From positions 1 through 55,398 of the forward strand of contig CAYURQ010000005.1 of assembly GCA_964447315.1 (NCBI GenBank): a DNA stretch of 55,398 bases. The letters are read 5' to 3'. Within the stretch, counting starts at the first letter, position 1, and the number at the start of each line of letters is the position of its first letter. Below are positions 1 to 6,885 of this stretch, piece after piece. A program made the translations under genes and the position numbers. The DNA is from MWBV01 sp964447315 (GTDB lineage Archaea > Nanobdellota > Nanobdellia > Pacearchaeales > GW2011-AR1). The notes under the pieces were generated by a model. That model was given only the letters and a program-made list of their open reading frames with translations, was not told where the DNA came from and did no database searches.

Positions 1-682
1 GTGCTGCAACTTCAAGACGTTCTTTAGATTCCAAAGATTGTTCTGATTTTTTATTGAACAAAGAATAAAAATATCCAACAAAATGGTCTGATTTCATTTT
101 AGCTGATTGAGGAGTTTGCATTTTTAGTTGTTCTGCAAACTCTTCATATGCAGTCATTGATTTGCAAATATGTATTCCTCTATCATTATTTAAATTAGCT
201 CTGATAACATGTTCTCCATTAAATTCAGATATTCTAGCTACACTTTCTCCAATAGCCATATTTCTTAAGTGCCCTATATGTAATGGTTTATTTGTATTTG
301 GAGAAATAAATTCAACCATAGTATTTATTTTTTCTTTTTTATCTTTAGTGATCTTAGCTCCATATTTATTTTTTTGTTTTTTTATTTCAGAGATTAATTT
401 TAAACCTAGAATTTTCCTGTCTAAGAAAAAATTAACATAAGGACCTGCTGTTTGTATTTCTGAAAAACTTTCTGAGAAATTTCCAATATTTTGTCTTATA
501 ACTAATGCAATTTCATCAGGAGGAGTTTTCATTTTTTTTGCAATCATAAAACAAGGAAAAGCAAAATCTCCCATATCTGAAGATGGAGGAATTTCCAATA
601 AATCTATTATTTCTTGTTTAGAAATTTCTATTTTTTCTTCTTCTAATGCTTGATGAATTAATTTAGCAATCTCCTCTTTCAT
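1..682 (-). CDS. argS: arginyl-tRNA synthetase, N-terminal part (cut by window edge)
   Basis: Charges tRNA-Arg with arginine in the cytoplasm. The reading frame starts at ATG 682 on the minus strand and stays open to base 1, giving about 227 residues; the rest lies outside the window. Residues 1-90 match the ArgS-specific N-terminal additive domain (PPSSDMGDFAFPCF and TAGPYVNFFL segments). The class I signature HIGHLRN follows at about residue 135, inside NTNKPLHIGHLRN, which is diagnostic for ArgS. The gene is divergent from the thioredoxin operon with about 220 bases between them. The identification is secure; only the C-terminal part, with the KMSKS loop and anticodon-binding domain, cannot be judged. 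Confidence 0.95.
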   Translation of the reverse strand, partial: MKEEIAKLIHQALEEEKIEISKQEIIDLLEIPPSSDMGDFAFPCFMIAKKMKTPPDEIALVIRQNIGNFSESFSEIQTAGPYVNFFLDRKILGLKLISEIKKQKNKYGAKITKDKKEKINTMVEFISPNTNKPLHIGHLRNMAIGESVARISEFNGEHVIRANLNNDRGIHICKSMTAYEEFAEQLKMQTPQSAKMKSDHFVGYFYSLFNKKSEQSLESKERLEVAA

Positions 683-727
683 AGAATTATATAGAATATA
701 GGAATTATAAATTTAATCTTTTTGAAA

Positions 728-787
728 AAGATTAGACAAAACCAGAGTATCCTTAGGAATAACATCTAAGATTAAACAAAACCAGAG
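728..787. repeat. pair of near-identical 20-bp direct repeats
   Basis: Bases 728-747 and 768-787 differ at one position (aagattRRacaaaa-type core, both ending in aaaccagag) and are 40 bp apart. They lie between the divergent argS and thioredoxin genes. Their function is unknown; a protein-binding site is possible. Confidence 0.6.
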
Positions 788-800
788 AATATAAAAAAAA

Positions 801-880
801 CAGTACTGACAAATTTAAGTTCATATTGTAAGTACTTAAAAACATTTAAATACTACTTATAATAAGTATCAGTACTGACA
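801..880. promoter_or_regulatory. operator-like cluster upstream of the thioredoxin operon
   Basis: Three AGTACT hexamers occur at 802-807, 831-836 and 871-876. The outer two lie inside an identical 11-mer (cagtactgaca, 801-811 and 870-880). The middle one is the centre of the perfect palindrome TAAGTACTTA (829-838). A second inverted repeat, TACTTA-N3-TAAGTA, spans 854-868. The sites flank a TATA-like box (tttaaata, 845-852). This looks like a regulated promoter with several binding sites for one dimeric factor. The factor is unknown; the winged-helix gene at 3041 is a candidate by proximity only. Confidence 0.55.
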
Positions 881-890
881 ATTAAATTAC

Positions 891-897
891 AGGAGGT
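891..897 (+). promoter_or_regulatory. strong Shine-Dalgarno of trxA
   Basis: AGGAGGT lies 4 nt before ATG 902 and fixes the trxA start. It stands out because most genes that begin a transcript here have no ribosome binding site. Confidence 0.8.
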
Positions 898-901
898 TAA
901 A

Positions 902-1237
902 ATGACTACAGTACAAATAACAGAAAACAATTTTCAAGAAGAAGTTGCTCAATCAGAGGTTCCAGTTGTAATTGATTTTTGGGCTGCTTGGTGTGGGCCA
1001 TGTCAAATGATGGGCCCTGTATTTGAAGAACTTAGTGAAGAATATAATGGCGAGATAAAATTTGCTAAAGTTAATACAGAAGAGCAAAGAGAAATAGCAG
1101 GTTACTTCCAGATTAGGAGTATTCCTACATTATCTATTATAAAAGATGGTGGGGAAGTTGAGAGAATGGCTGGATTTGCACCAAAAGAAAACTTGAAAAA
1201 ATTTATTGACCAAGCCATTAATGGTAAAAAGAAATAA
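902..1237 (+). CDS. trxA: thioredoxin
   Basis: Small cytosolic dithiol-disulfide oxidoreductase that reduces client proteins and probably the peroxiredoxin encoded two genes downstream. The 111 aa are the normal length for the family. The redox motif WCGPC is at residues 30-34 (Cys31, Cys34), in FWAAWCGPCQ, and the cis-proline loop SIPTLS is present. The start is fixed by a strong Shine-Dalgarno. The gene is followed by thioredoxin reductase and peroxiredoxin, a complete NADPH-driven peroxide-reducing set. The upstream region has an unusually rich array of inverted repeats, suggesting regulated expression. Function is clear from sequence. Confidence 0.96.
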   Translation: MTTVQITENNFQEEVAQSEVPVVIDFWAAWCGPCQMMGPVFEELSEEYNGEIKFAKVNTEEQREIAGYFQIRSIPTLSIIKDGGEVERMAGFAPKENLKKFIDQAINGKKK

Positions 1238-1289
1238 ATTTATTTAAACTTTGATTTCATTTTTATTTGAATCTTAAATAACTTAAAAT

Positions 1290-2207
1290 ATGAAAATGGC
1301 AAAAACTTATGATTTAATAATTGTTGGAAGTGGTCCAGGAGGACTTACAGCTGGGATTTATGCTGCTAGATATAATTTGGATACTTTAATAATTAGTAGA
1401 GTGGATGGTGGTTCAATGGCAGAAGCCCATAAAGTTTGTAATTATCCTTCGCAAAATAATATTTCTGGTTTTGAGCTTACAATGAAAATGGTTAATCATT
1501 TAAAAGAGCTTAAAGGAAAAATAAATTATGAAAGTGTGAATAAAATTGAACATAAAGGAAATAAATTTTTAGTTGAAACAGAAAAAGAAAAATATTTTGC
1601 TAAAAAAGTTATTATTGCTACAGGAAGAGTTAAAGCATATTTGAATGTTCCTGGGGAAAAAGAATTCAAAGGAAAAGGAGTTAGTTATTGTGCTACATGT
1701 GATGGTGCTTTTTACAAAGATAAAATTGTTGGTGTTGTTGGAGGAGGCAATTCAGCAATAACTGCTGCATTATTGCTTGCAGAACATGCTAAAAAAGTTT
1801 ATGTTATTCATAGAAGAGATTCGTTCAATAGAGTAGAGCCAGCTTGGTTAGAGCAATTAGAAAAAGAAAAAAAGATTAAACCAATATTTAATACAGAGCT
1901 TCAAGAAATTTATGGAAAAGATGACTCTGGAGTTGAAGGACTTAAACTAAGTAATGGAAAAGATTTGAAAGCAGATGGAGTTTTTATTGAAATTGGTTCA
2001 TCTCCTGATCCAAAATGTCTTCAAGGAATTAAATTAGAAAAAAAAGGAAAATACCTTGTTGTTGATAAAAATCAAAGAACAAGTTACAAAGGAATTTTAG
2101 CAATTGGAGATATAACAAATAATGTTTTAAAACAGGTTATAACTGCTGCTGCAGAAGGAGCTGTTGCAGCAACAACTGTTTATCAAGAATTAAAATTAGA
2201 GAAATAG
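1290..2207 (+). CDS. trxB: thioredoxin reductase
   Basis: FAD-dependent enzyme that reduces thioredoxin, here with a low-molecular-weight TrxB layout of 305 aa. The FAD-binding motif GSGPGG starts at residue 13. The redox-active CATC is at residues 134-137 within SYCATCDGAF. The second nucleotide-binding motif GGGNSA is at about 154, followed by HRRD at about 173, which in this family favours NADPH. The C-terminal FAD motif AIGDITN is present. An alternative start exists two codons downstream (MAKTYD). No clear Shine-Dalgarno is seen. It sits 52 bases after trxA and is probably cotranscribed. Confidence 0.95.
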   Translation: MKMAKTYDLIIVGSGPGGLTAGIYAARYNLDTLIISRVDGGSMAEAHKVCNYPSQNNISGFELTMKMVNHLKELKGKINYESVNKIEHKGNKFLVETEKEKYFAKKVIIATGRVKAYLNVPGEKEFKGKGVSYCATCDGAFYKDKIVGVVGGGNSAITAALLLAEHAKKVYVIHRRDSFNRVEPAWLEQLEKEKKIKPIFNTELQEIYGKDDSGVEGLKLSNGKDLKADGVFIEIGSSPDPKCLQGIKLEKKGKYLVVDKNQRTSYKGILAIGDITNNVLKQVITAAAEGAVAATTVYQELKLEK

Positions 2208-2228
2208 AGAAATAAGGAGGTAAAAAAT

Positions 2229-2247
2229 AAACCTTTAGAAAAGGTTT
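2229..2247. repeat. AAACCTTT hairpin upstream of peroxiredoxin
   Basis: Perfect 8-bp stem AAACCTTT / AAAGGTTT with loop AGA. It lies between a perfect AGGAGGT at 2215-2221 and the peroxiredoxin ATG at 2262, so the ribosome site is separated from the start by the hairpin. Same family as hairpins at 27781, 35880-36000 and 41488. Confidence 0.6.
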
Positions 2248-2261
2248 TGAAAATTTAAAAA

Positions 2262-2951
2262 ATGGAACAAGAACAAATGAATGAAATGCCAAGAATGCCT
2301 TTAATCGGAGATGATGCTCCTGCGTTTATTGCAAAAACAACAAACGGAGAAATAAACTTTCCAAAAGATTACAAAGGAAAGTGGGTTATTCTTTTCAGTC
2401 ACCCAGCTGACTTCACTCCTGTTTGTACAACTGAATTTATGACTTTTGCAACAATGCAAGAAGAATTCAAAAATCTAAATACTGAACTTATTGGATTGTC
2501 AATAGATAGTCTTTATGCACACATTGCATGGCTTAGAACAATCAAAGAAAAAATTGAATTCAAAGACATGAAAGATGTTGAAGTGAATTTTCCTTTAATA
2601 GAGGATTTGAAGATGGAGGTTGCAAAAAAATATGGGATGGTTCAACCAAATGCTTCAACAACACAAGCAGTTCGTGCTGTTTTTATAATTGATGATAAAG
2701 CAAAAGTAAGAGCAGTTCTTTATTATCCATTATCAAATGGAAGAAATATGGATGAAATAAAAAGGCTAGTTATAGCAATGCAAAAATCAGACAAGGAACA
2801 AATAGCAACTCCTGCTAACTGGCAACCCGGAGATGATGTAATAATTCCTCCCCCAGGTTCATGTGGAAGTGCTAAAGAAAGAGTAGAAAGTAAAGAAGAA
2901 GGTAAATACTGTCTTGATTGGTTTATGTGCTTTAAAAAAGAAAAGCAATAA
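2262..2951 (+). CDS. peroxiredoxin (Prx6/AhpC-TSA type)
   Basis: Thiol peroxidase that reduces hydrogen peroxide and organic hydroperoxides, fed by the thioredoxin system encoded just upstream. The peroxidatic motif PADFTPVCTTEF places the catalytic Cys at residue 55. The 229-aa length and the long C-terminal arm fit the archaeal Prx6-like class. The tail has three more cysteines (Cys201, Cys217, Cys223), giving options for a resolving Cys; which one is used cannot be told. The start at 2262 has further in-frame ATGs at codons 6, 9 and 12. A T-rich tract at about 2955-2978 probably ends the transcript. Confidence 0.93.
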   Translation: MEQEQMNEMPRMPLIGDDAPAFIAKTTNGEINFPKDYKGKWVILFSHPADFTPVCTTEFMTFATMQEEFKNLNTELIGLSIDSLYAHIAWLRTIKEKIEFKDMKDVEVNFPLIEDLKMEVAKKYGMVQPNASTTQAVRAVFIIDDKAKVRAVLYYPLSNGRNMDEIKRLVIAMQKSDKEQIATPANWQPGDDVIIPPPGSCGSAKERVESKEEGKYCLDWFMCFKKEKQ

Positions 2952-2954
2952 TAA

Positions 2955-2979
2955 AATTTATTTTTATTTTTTTATTTAT
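2955..2979 (+). terminator. T-rich transcription end after peroxiredoxin
   Basis: Runs of T on the coding strand (tttatttttattttttta) directly after the stop codon, the usual archaeal intrinsic termination signal. Inference from composition only. Confidence 0.45.
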
Positions 2980-3040
2980 TAAATAAAATTTTTGAAAAGT
3001 TTCCAAGCAAAAAAATAAATGGGTAAATTTTAAAAGAAAA

Positions 3041-3388
3041 ATGATAGATTTTGGATGTAAAGAATTTGATTTAGAAGATATAATAAAATGCGGTTTAGGA
3101 TTAACTAAAACTGAATTTAATATCTTAAAATATTTTTTAAAAAATAAAAATAAAGAATTCATTACAACAAATATTTCAGAAGAATTAAAACTTAATTTAA
3201 CAACAATTCAAAAAGCAACAAAAAAATTATATGAAAAAGAAATATTAATCAGACACCAAAAGAATTTAGATGGTGGAGGGTATGCATATAGTTATGAAAT
3301 TTCTTCAAAGCAAAAAATAAGGCATATTTTAAAAAATATAATTAAGAATTGGTCAAATCGTGTTGAAAATGAAATTGATATGTGGTGA
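3041..3388 (+). CDS. winged helix-turn-helix transcriptional regulator
   Basis: A 115-aa DNA-binding protein. Residues 20-75 form a MarR/TrmB-like winged helix: LTKTEFNILKYF, then ISEELKLNLTTIQKATKKLYEKEIL as helix-turn-recognition helix, then a GGGYAYSYEI wing. Residues 85-115 are a charged helix that could dimerise. There is no ligand-binding domain. It sits downstream of the peroxide-reducing operon, which has an inverted-repeat-rich promoter, so control of that operon is possible but unproven. The exact family is uncertain. Confidence 0.75.
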   Translation: MIDFGCKEFDLEDIIKCGLGLTKTEFNILKYFLKNKNKEFITTNISEELKLNLTTIQKATKKLYEKEILIRHQKNLDGGGYAYSYEISSKQKIRHILKNIIKNWSNRVENEIDMW

Positions 3389-3426
3389 ACTGAAAGATTT
3401 AAAAGTAAAACAAATTAGAGAGTAGT

Positions 3427-3615
3427 ATGGAAGAAATGTTTGGAAACAGAATAACAGGATATACAAGTGAATATTATTCAATGTTATTTGAAAAACAATC
3501 AATGGAAACAATTGAAAAAAAATATCTTTTCTTAATAAAAAAAGAAGATATAAAGAATATTAAAAAAAATAAGAATTCAGAAGATAATTTATACAAAAGA
3601 ATGCAAAAAAAATAA
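3427..3615 (+). CDS. small hypothetical protein (62 aa)
   Basis: I do not recognise it. A Lys-rich 62-aa frame starting at ATG 3427, 38 bases after the winged-helix gene and 5 bases before the next gene. It has no membrane segment or Cys motif. Its place in a same-strand series makes it plausible as a real gene. Confidence 0.5.
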   Translation: MEEMFGNRITGYTSEYYSMLFEKQSMETIEKKYLFLIKKEDIKNIKKNKNSEDNLYKRMQKK

Positions 3616-3620
3616 TCAAA

Positions 3621-3878
3621 ATGACAAAAATAAATAACAAAGATCTTGAAAAAGCACTTAGTTCTTCTGGTAAAAAAGAACCTGTTTCAGGGCAACCTAC
3701 AATGTCCAAGGAAATGGAAATTGGATTTCATCAAGGAGCTTTGAATACTTTAATTAACGAAAGAAATGAGTTAGTTAAAATTATCCAACAAGTTGAAATG
3801 GTAATGCAAGCTCACTTGAAAAGATTAGAGGAAATGGGTGTTAAAGTAAAGACTTCAACTGAACAAGAAAAGAAATAA
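3621..3878 (+). CDS. small coiled-coil protein of unknown function (85 aa)
   Basis: Unrecognised. Residues 1-35 are polar and probably disordered (SSSGKKEPVSGQP). Residues 36-75 predict as one amphipathic helix with coiled-coil character (FHQGALNTLINERNELVKII then VEMVMQAHLKRLEEMG). The hydrophilic composition suggests a cytosolic, perhaps ribosome- or RNA-associated small protein, which is inference. Start at ATG 3621, five bases after the previous stop. Confidence 0.6.
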   Translation: MTKINNKDLEKALSSSGKKEPVSGQPTMSKEMEIGFHQGALNTLINERNELVKIIQQVEMVMQAHLKRLEEMGVKVKTSTEQEKK

Positions 3879-3932
3879 TTTAAATATTTATTTTAATATA
3901 AATATTAATTGAAATAAATATAATTTTATCAA

Positions 3933-4316
3933 TTAAAAATTAATTTTAATATTATCTATTATTTCTTCTAACTTCTGTTTTGTAGAATCAAGTATTTCTT
4001 TTGATTGTGAAAGAGAATAAATATTTATTAATGCATCAAAATCTTTTCCTTCATTAAAATATCCTCTAGGTTCTATATCTGAATTTGCAATAATTACATC
4101 AAACATTCCATAAAAATGCTGTTGAATGTTTTTTCCAAAGTATCCATTTTCAGAATGCTTTACCTGAAGCTGAAGATTTTCACTTTGTTTATATCCTAGA
4201 GATTCAAGTTGTTTTTTTAACTCATTATGAAAAAGGTTCTGATTTTTTGAATATTGAGATTTTTCATTTCTATCATTTATAAGATAAACTCCTATTTTTG
4301 AGAATTTGTTTGCCAT
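3933..4316 (-). CDS. hypothetical protein (127 aa)
   Basis: Unrecognised. The sequence looks like a small alpha/beta protein: GVYLINDRNEKS near the N-terminus, FDVIIANSDI in the middle and a C-terminal amphipathic helix (QKLEEIIDNI). It has no Cys, signal peptide or membrane span. It converges with the gene at 3621. Its own promoter is probably the AT-rich block just upstream on the minus strand (4317-4350). Confidence 0.6.
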   Translation of the reverse strand: MANKFSKIGVYLINDRNEKSQYSKNQNLFHNELKKQLESLGYKQSENLQLQVKHSENGYFGKNIQQHFYGMFDVIIANSDIEPRGYFNEGKDFDALINIYSLSQSKEILDSTKQKLEEIIDNIKINF

Positions 4317-4406
4317 TTTAACTTTAAATTAAATAAAATATTTTATTTAAGGATTATTGTGATTTTTTTATATAAATAATTAACCTTTCTTATTATTAGT
4401 AAGATT

Positions 4407-4417
4407 TATAATGTAAC
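4407..4417 (+). promoter_or_regulatory. probable TATA box of the tRNA-Leu region
   Basis: gatttataatg lies about 42 nt upstream of the broken tRNA copy but 124 nt upstream of the intact tRNA. No other TATA-like sequence precedes the intact tRNA at a normal distance, so both are probably transcribed from here. Confidence 0.45.
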
Positions 4418-4448
4418 TTTTTATTACTTTTTTATCAAGAATACTTAA

Positions 4449-4517
4449 GCGGGGGTGCTGGAGTGGTCAAACTCAGAATTAAAATTCTGGTACAAGCCCA
4501 TCCACACAATATCCGCG
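4449..4517 (+). pseudogene. tRNA-Leu-like fragment (5' half duplicated)
   Basis: Bases 4444-4472 are identical to 4526-4554, which covers the 5' acceptor strand and D-arm of the intact tRNA-Leu. The remainder differs. It contains a hairpin (CAGAAT/ATTCTG, 4474-4489) at the anticodon-arm position and a short ccgc (about 4513-4516) able to pair with the 5' gcgg. There is no recognisable T-arm (no GTTCGAAT-type loop), so this is not a functional tRNA. Confidence 0.65.
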
Positions 4518-4530
4518 TAAAATCTCTTAA

Positions 4531-4614
4531 GCGGGGGTGCTGGAGTGGTCAAACAGGCAGGACTTAAGATCCTGTAGCTTAGTGCTTACGCAGGTTCGAA
4601 TCCTGTCCCTCGCA
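4531..4614 (+). tRNA. tRNA-Leu (anticodon UAA)
   Basis: Class II tRNA of 84 nt. Acceptor strands 4531-4537 and 4607-4613 pair with one G-T wobble; the discriminator is A4614. The anticodon stem 4558-4562/4570-4574 encloses loop CTTAAGA, giving anticodon TAA (reads UUA). A long variable arm (4575-4589) is typical for Leu. T-arm 4590-4606 has loop TTCGAAT. CCA is not encoded. The nearest good TATA is upstream of a partial duplicate of this gene. Confidence 0.93.
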
Positions 4615-4673
4615 TTTATGAAATAAATGTGATTGCAAATTTTATATTTGTCTCTCGCATTTATGAAATAAAT
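4605..4673. repeat. 24-bp direct repeat of the tRNA-Leu 3' end
   Basis: Bases 4605-4628 recur at 4650-4673 with one mismatch (core ctcgcatttatgaaataaat). The first copy includes the last ten bases of tRNA-Leu. The arrangement resembles an attachment-site duplication, but only 21 bp lie between the copies. Confidence 0.6.
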
Positions 4674-4676
4674 TCT

Positions 4677-5675
4677 CTAATCAAACATCTTAGAAACAGA
4701 TAGTCCTTTTTGAGCCCTATATATTGCTTCTCCAAATAATCCACTCATATCAACAACTTCTACTCCTTTATTATTTTTTCTAGGAAAATAATGAGTATTG
4801 CTAGTAAGAACACAATCATAATTTTTTAATATTTTCTCTGTACCTTTTGTGAATAAACCATGGGTTGCATAACTCATTAATTTTTGAGCACCATCTTTTT
4901 TTAATAATTTTGCACACTCAATATTTGTGGTTCCTGTATCATATATGTCATCAATAACTAAAACATTTTTATCTTTAACATTTCCAATTTTCCACATTTT
5001 TGCCACCTCTCCTGGTTTGTCTCTTAATTTATGGGTAAATGCAAAAGAATAATTTTCAGGACTAGGAAAATTATCAATAGTTGAGTTAATCAATCTTCCT
5101 AAAAAAGAAGCTGCCCTGTCTACTCCTCCTGCATCAGGAGAAACAATTGCTAAATTCTCTAAGTCTGAAAGATTATTTTCTTTAATATATTTTACAACTT
5201 CTGGAAAACTATAAAGATTATCAATTGGGACATTCGAAGGATATGCGTTCTGGATTTGAGGAGAATGCAAATCCATTGTAATTATTCTTTTTAATCCATC
5301 TGATACAGAATTTGCAAAAGCTCTTGAAGATATTGGAACACGAGACTTATGTTTTCTATCTTGTCTTGTATATAACATATTTGGCAAAACAAAACTAATT
5401 GAATTAACAGAAGCACTTAAAGCCATATCTCTTATCAAAATTAACTCCACCCACCAATCATTTGGATGTTTATTAGAAGATTGAACTAAATATACATCTT
5501 TTTTACGAATATTCTCAGGAACATGCGGAAGAATTTCCCGATTATTGAATTTTTCTATTTGCAATCTTGCTAAAGGAACTTTTTCTTCTTCATTTTTAAT
5601 AATCCAATCTTGTATTTTTTTTGAAAAATCCCATGCAGGTGAATAAGGATCAGCTAATAACATCACGTCTTTCAT
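4677..5675 (-). CDS. prs: ribose-phosphate pyrophosphokinase
   Basis: Makes PRPP from ribose 5-phosphate and ATP, the entry point for nucleotide, His and Trp synthesis. The 332 aa are near normal length. Visible motifs are YTRQDRKHKSR (ATP-binding loop region), MDLHSPQIQ, VSPDAGGVDRA and the PRPP loop NVLVIDDIYDTGTT near residues 240-252. These match class I PRPP synthetases, with archaeal-type divergence in the N-terminal half. The stop codon lies just beyond the tRNA-Leu 3' repeat on the opposite strand. The gene is divergent from the nuclease at 5743 and appears to share its palindromic TATA element (5713-5720). Confidence 0.93.
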   Translation of the reverse strand: MKDVMLLADPYSPAWDFSKKIQDWIIKNEEEKVPLARLQIEKFNNREILPHVPENIRKKDVYLVQSSNKHPNDWWVELILIRDMALSASVNSISFVLPNMLYTRQDRKHKSRVPISSRAFANSVSDGLKRIITMDLHSPQIQNAYPSNVPIDNLYSFPEVVKYIKENNLSDLENLAIVSPDAGGVDRAASFLGRLINSTIDNFPSPENYSFAFTHKLRDKPGEVAKMWKIGNVKDKNVLVIDDIYDTGTTNIECAKLLKKDGAQKLMSYATHGLFTKGTEKILKNYDCVLTSNTHYFPRKNNKGVEVVDMSGLFGEAIYRAQKGLSVSKMFD

Positions 5676-5712
5676 TTTTATTTCCTATTTACATGCTACT
5701 AAAATTCGATGG

Positions 5713-5720
5713 ATTTAAAT
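5713..5720. promoter_or_regulatory. shared palindromic TATA box between prs and the nuclease gene
   Basis: ATTTAAAT is self-complementary. It is 30 nt before ATG 5743 on plus and 38 nt before ATG 5675 on minus, so it can serve both divergent genes. No other good TATA is seen in the 67-bp gap. Confidence 0.5.
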
Positions 5721-5742
5721 GTATTCCTATATTATAATATAT

Positions 5743-6507
5743 ATGAAATATTTAAAGGGGAAAAAAGAAAAAATAATCCTTATAATAATATTACTTTTAC
5801 TAGTTGTAATTAATTATGGTTTTATTGATAGTTTTTTGCAAAATAAAATAAGTGGAAATGATGCAGTAACAATCAAAGTTGATAGAGTTATTGATGGAGA
5901 TACAGTTGTTGTTAATGGAACCTCAATGAGACTTTTAGGAATTAATTCTCCTGAAAAAAATCAAAAATATTATAATGATGCTAAAAAATATTTAGAAAGT
6001 TTAGTGATGAATAAAACAATAATAATGAAATCAAAGGGAAAAGACAAATATTATCGAGAATTAGTTTATTTATATGACATAGATGGAAAGAAAACTATTA
6101 ATTTAAAAATGGTTGAAGAAGGGTATGCTAATTTTTATTTTCCAAGTGGAAAAGATGAACATTATAAGGATTTCGTTAAATCTTGGAGAAAATGTTTAGC
6201 TTATGAAAGAAATTTATGTGAATTTTCCAATGAAAAATGTGCTAGTTGTATTGAATTACAAGAATGGGGATATAATAAAGATGTTATATTATATAACAAA
6301 TGTAAAATAACTTGTGATTTAAGTGATTGGAGTATAAAAGATCAAGGTAGAAAGCTTTTGGTATTTGAAGAACTAATCTTAGGCCCTGAAGAAGGAGTAC
6401 AAATAACTCCTGAGGCTTTTGGAGTTGAATATGTCTGGACAAAATCAGGAGATAGCATTTTTATTAGAGATAGAAGCAATATGTTAGTTATTTATGAAAA
6501 TTACTAA
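5743..6507 (+). CDS. membrane-anchored staphylococcal-nuclease-like protein with lamin-tail domain
   Basis: Predicted surface nuclease. I chose ATG 5743 rather than 5719 because the TATA box is only 6 nt from 5719. Residues 1-30 hold a Lys-rich start and one membrane segment (IILIIILLLLVVINYGFI). Then comes an SNase fold: VDRVIDGDTVVV, RLLGINSPE, and a YYREL segment with the expected Arg. The calcium-ligand Asp of the usual RLLGIDTPE is Asn here, seen in some homologs, so activity may be altered. Two Cys pairs follow (ARNLCEF-type and CASC). The C-terminal 60 residues (DWSIKDQG to GDSIFIRD) match a lamin-tail domain, a common partner of secreted SNase. A role in taking up external nucleic acid is inferred. 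Confidence 0.85.
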   Translation: MKYLKGKKEKIILIIILLLLVVINYGFIDSFLQNKISGNDAVTIKVDRVIDGDTVVVNGTSMRLLGINSPEKNQKYYNDAKKYLESLVMNKTIIMKSKGKDKYYRELVYLYDIDGKKTINLKMVEEGYANFYFPSGKDEHYKDFVKSWRKCLAYERNLCEFSNEKCASCIELQEWGYNKDVILYNKCKITCDLSDWSIKDQGRKLLVFEELILGPEEGVQITPEAFGVEYVWTKSGDSIFIRDRSNMLVIYENY

Positions 6508-6652
6508 AAAAATTATAATTAGTTTTCATTTTAAAATTACAAAAGATATAAAATATATATTCAAATATATATTTTATAAAATATTCTTTAAAGTAGATAA
6601 TGGCTTATTTTATCGACGGTAAAATTTATTTTTAAACTTCTTCATTTGAACT

Positions 6653-6690
6653 AAGTGATAACAAAAAACTATTTTCTCGACGACAATAAT
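6653..6690 (+). promoter_or_regulatory. promoter element shared with 15311-15348 (copy 1)
   Basis: A 38-bp block matches 15311-15348 with two mismatches; the core 6659-6686 is identical. It includes ctattttctcgacgac. It ends right at a TATA-like sequence (gcttaaaaag, 6691-6700), about 30 nt before ATG 6721. Position just upstream of TATA suits an activator site for surface-protein genes. Confidence 0.65.
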
Positions 6691-6720
6691 GCTTAAAAAG
6701 AAATGCGGTGTTTGTTTCAC

Positions 6721-6885
6721 ATGACAGTTGTAAAAAAGAGTGCAAAAAGAGCACTATCAAACGAGGCTTATGAAAATATGAAAATAAGTTTACATCATGG
6801 TTATACGTATAACAAAGATAACGTTATAACGAATCTGTTTAACAGAGGATTTTCAAGAGAATTGAAAGGAGGTTATAAAATATGA
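6721..6885 (+). CDS. possible 54-aa leader peptide upstream of the major surface protein
   Basis: A short basic frame (begins MTVVKKSAKRALS) about 30 nt after a TATA-like box, so it could be translated from a leaderless mRNA. Its TGA (6883-6885) overlaps the next ATG (6882-6884) as ATGA, and the strong ribosome site of the next gene lies inside it. That suggests translational coupling. The same 160 nt are rich in palindromes, so it may instead be a structured 5' leader with a chance frame. I do not recognise the peptide. Confidence 0.35.
   Translation: MTVVKKSAKRALSNEAYENMKISLHHGYTYNKDNVITNLFNRGFSRELKGGYKI
6799..6830 (+). promoter_or_regulatory. competing inverted repeats in the leader of the surface-protein gene
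   Basis: GTTATACGTATAAC (6800-6813) is a perfect 14-nt palindrome. ATAACGTTAT (6818-6827) is another, followed by AAC. GTATAAC can pair with the GTTATAC before it or largely with GTTATA after it, so alternative foldings exist. They lie 40-80 nt before a strong ribosome site (6866-6873). Confidence 0.4.

Noticed and set aside
162..440. Plus-strand hydrophobic 92-codon frame
   Set aside because: It is the complement of the argS coding frame, which has the HIGHLRN signature; the hydrophobicity is an artefact of antisense codons.
3933..4316. Toxin of a toxin-antitoxin pair with the small gene at 3621
   Set aside because: The genes converge rather than overlap in tandem, and neither protein shows a toxin or antitoxin motif.
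4449..4517. Second functional tRNA-Leu
   Set aside because: No T-arm consensus and only partial acceptor pairing.
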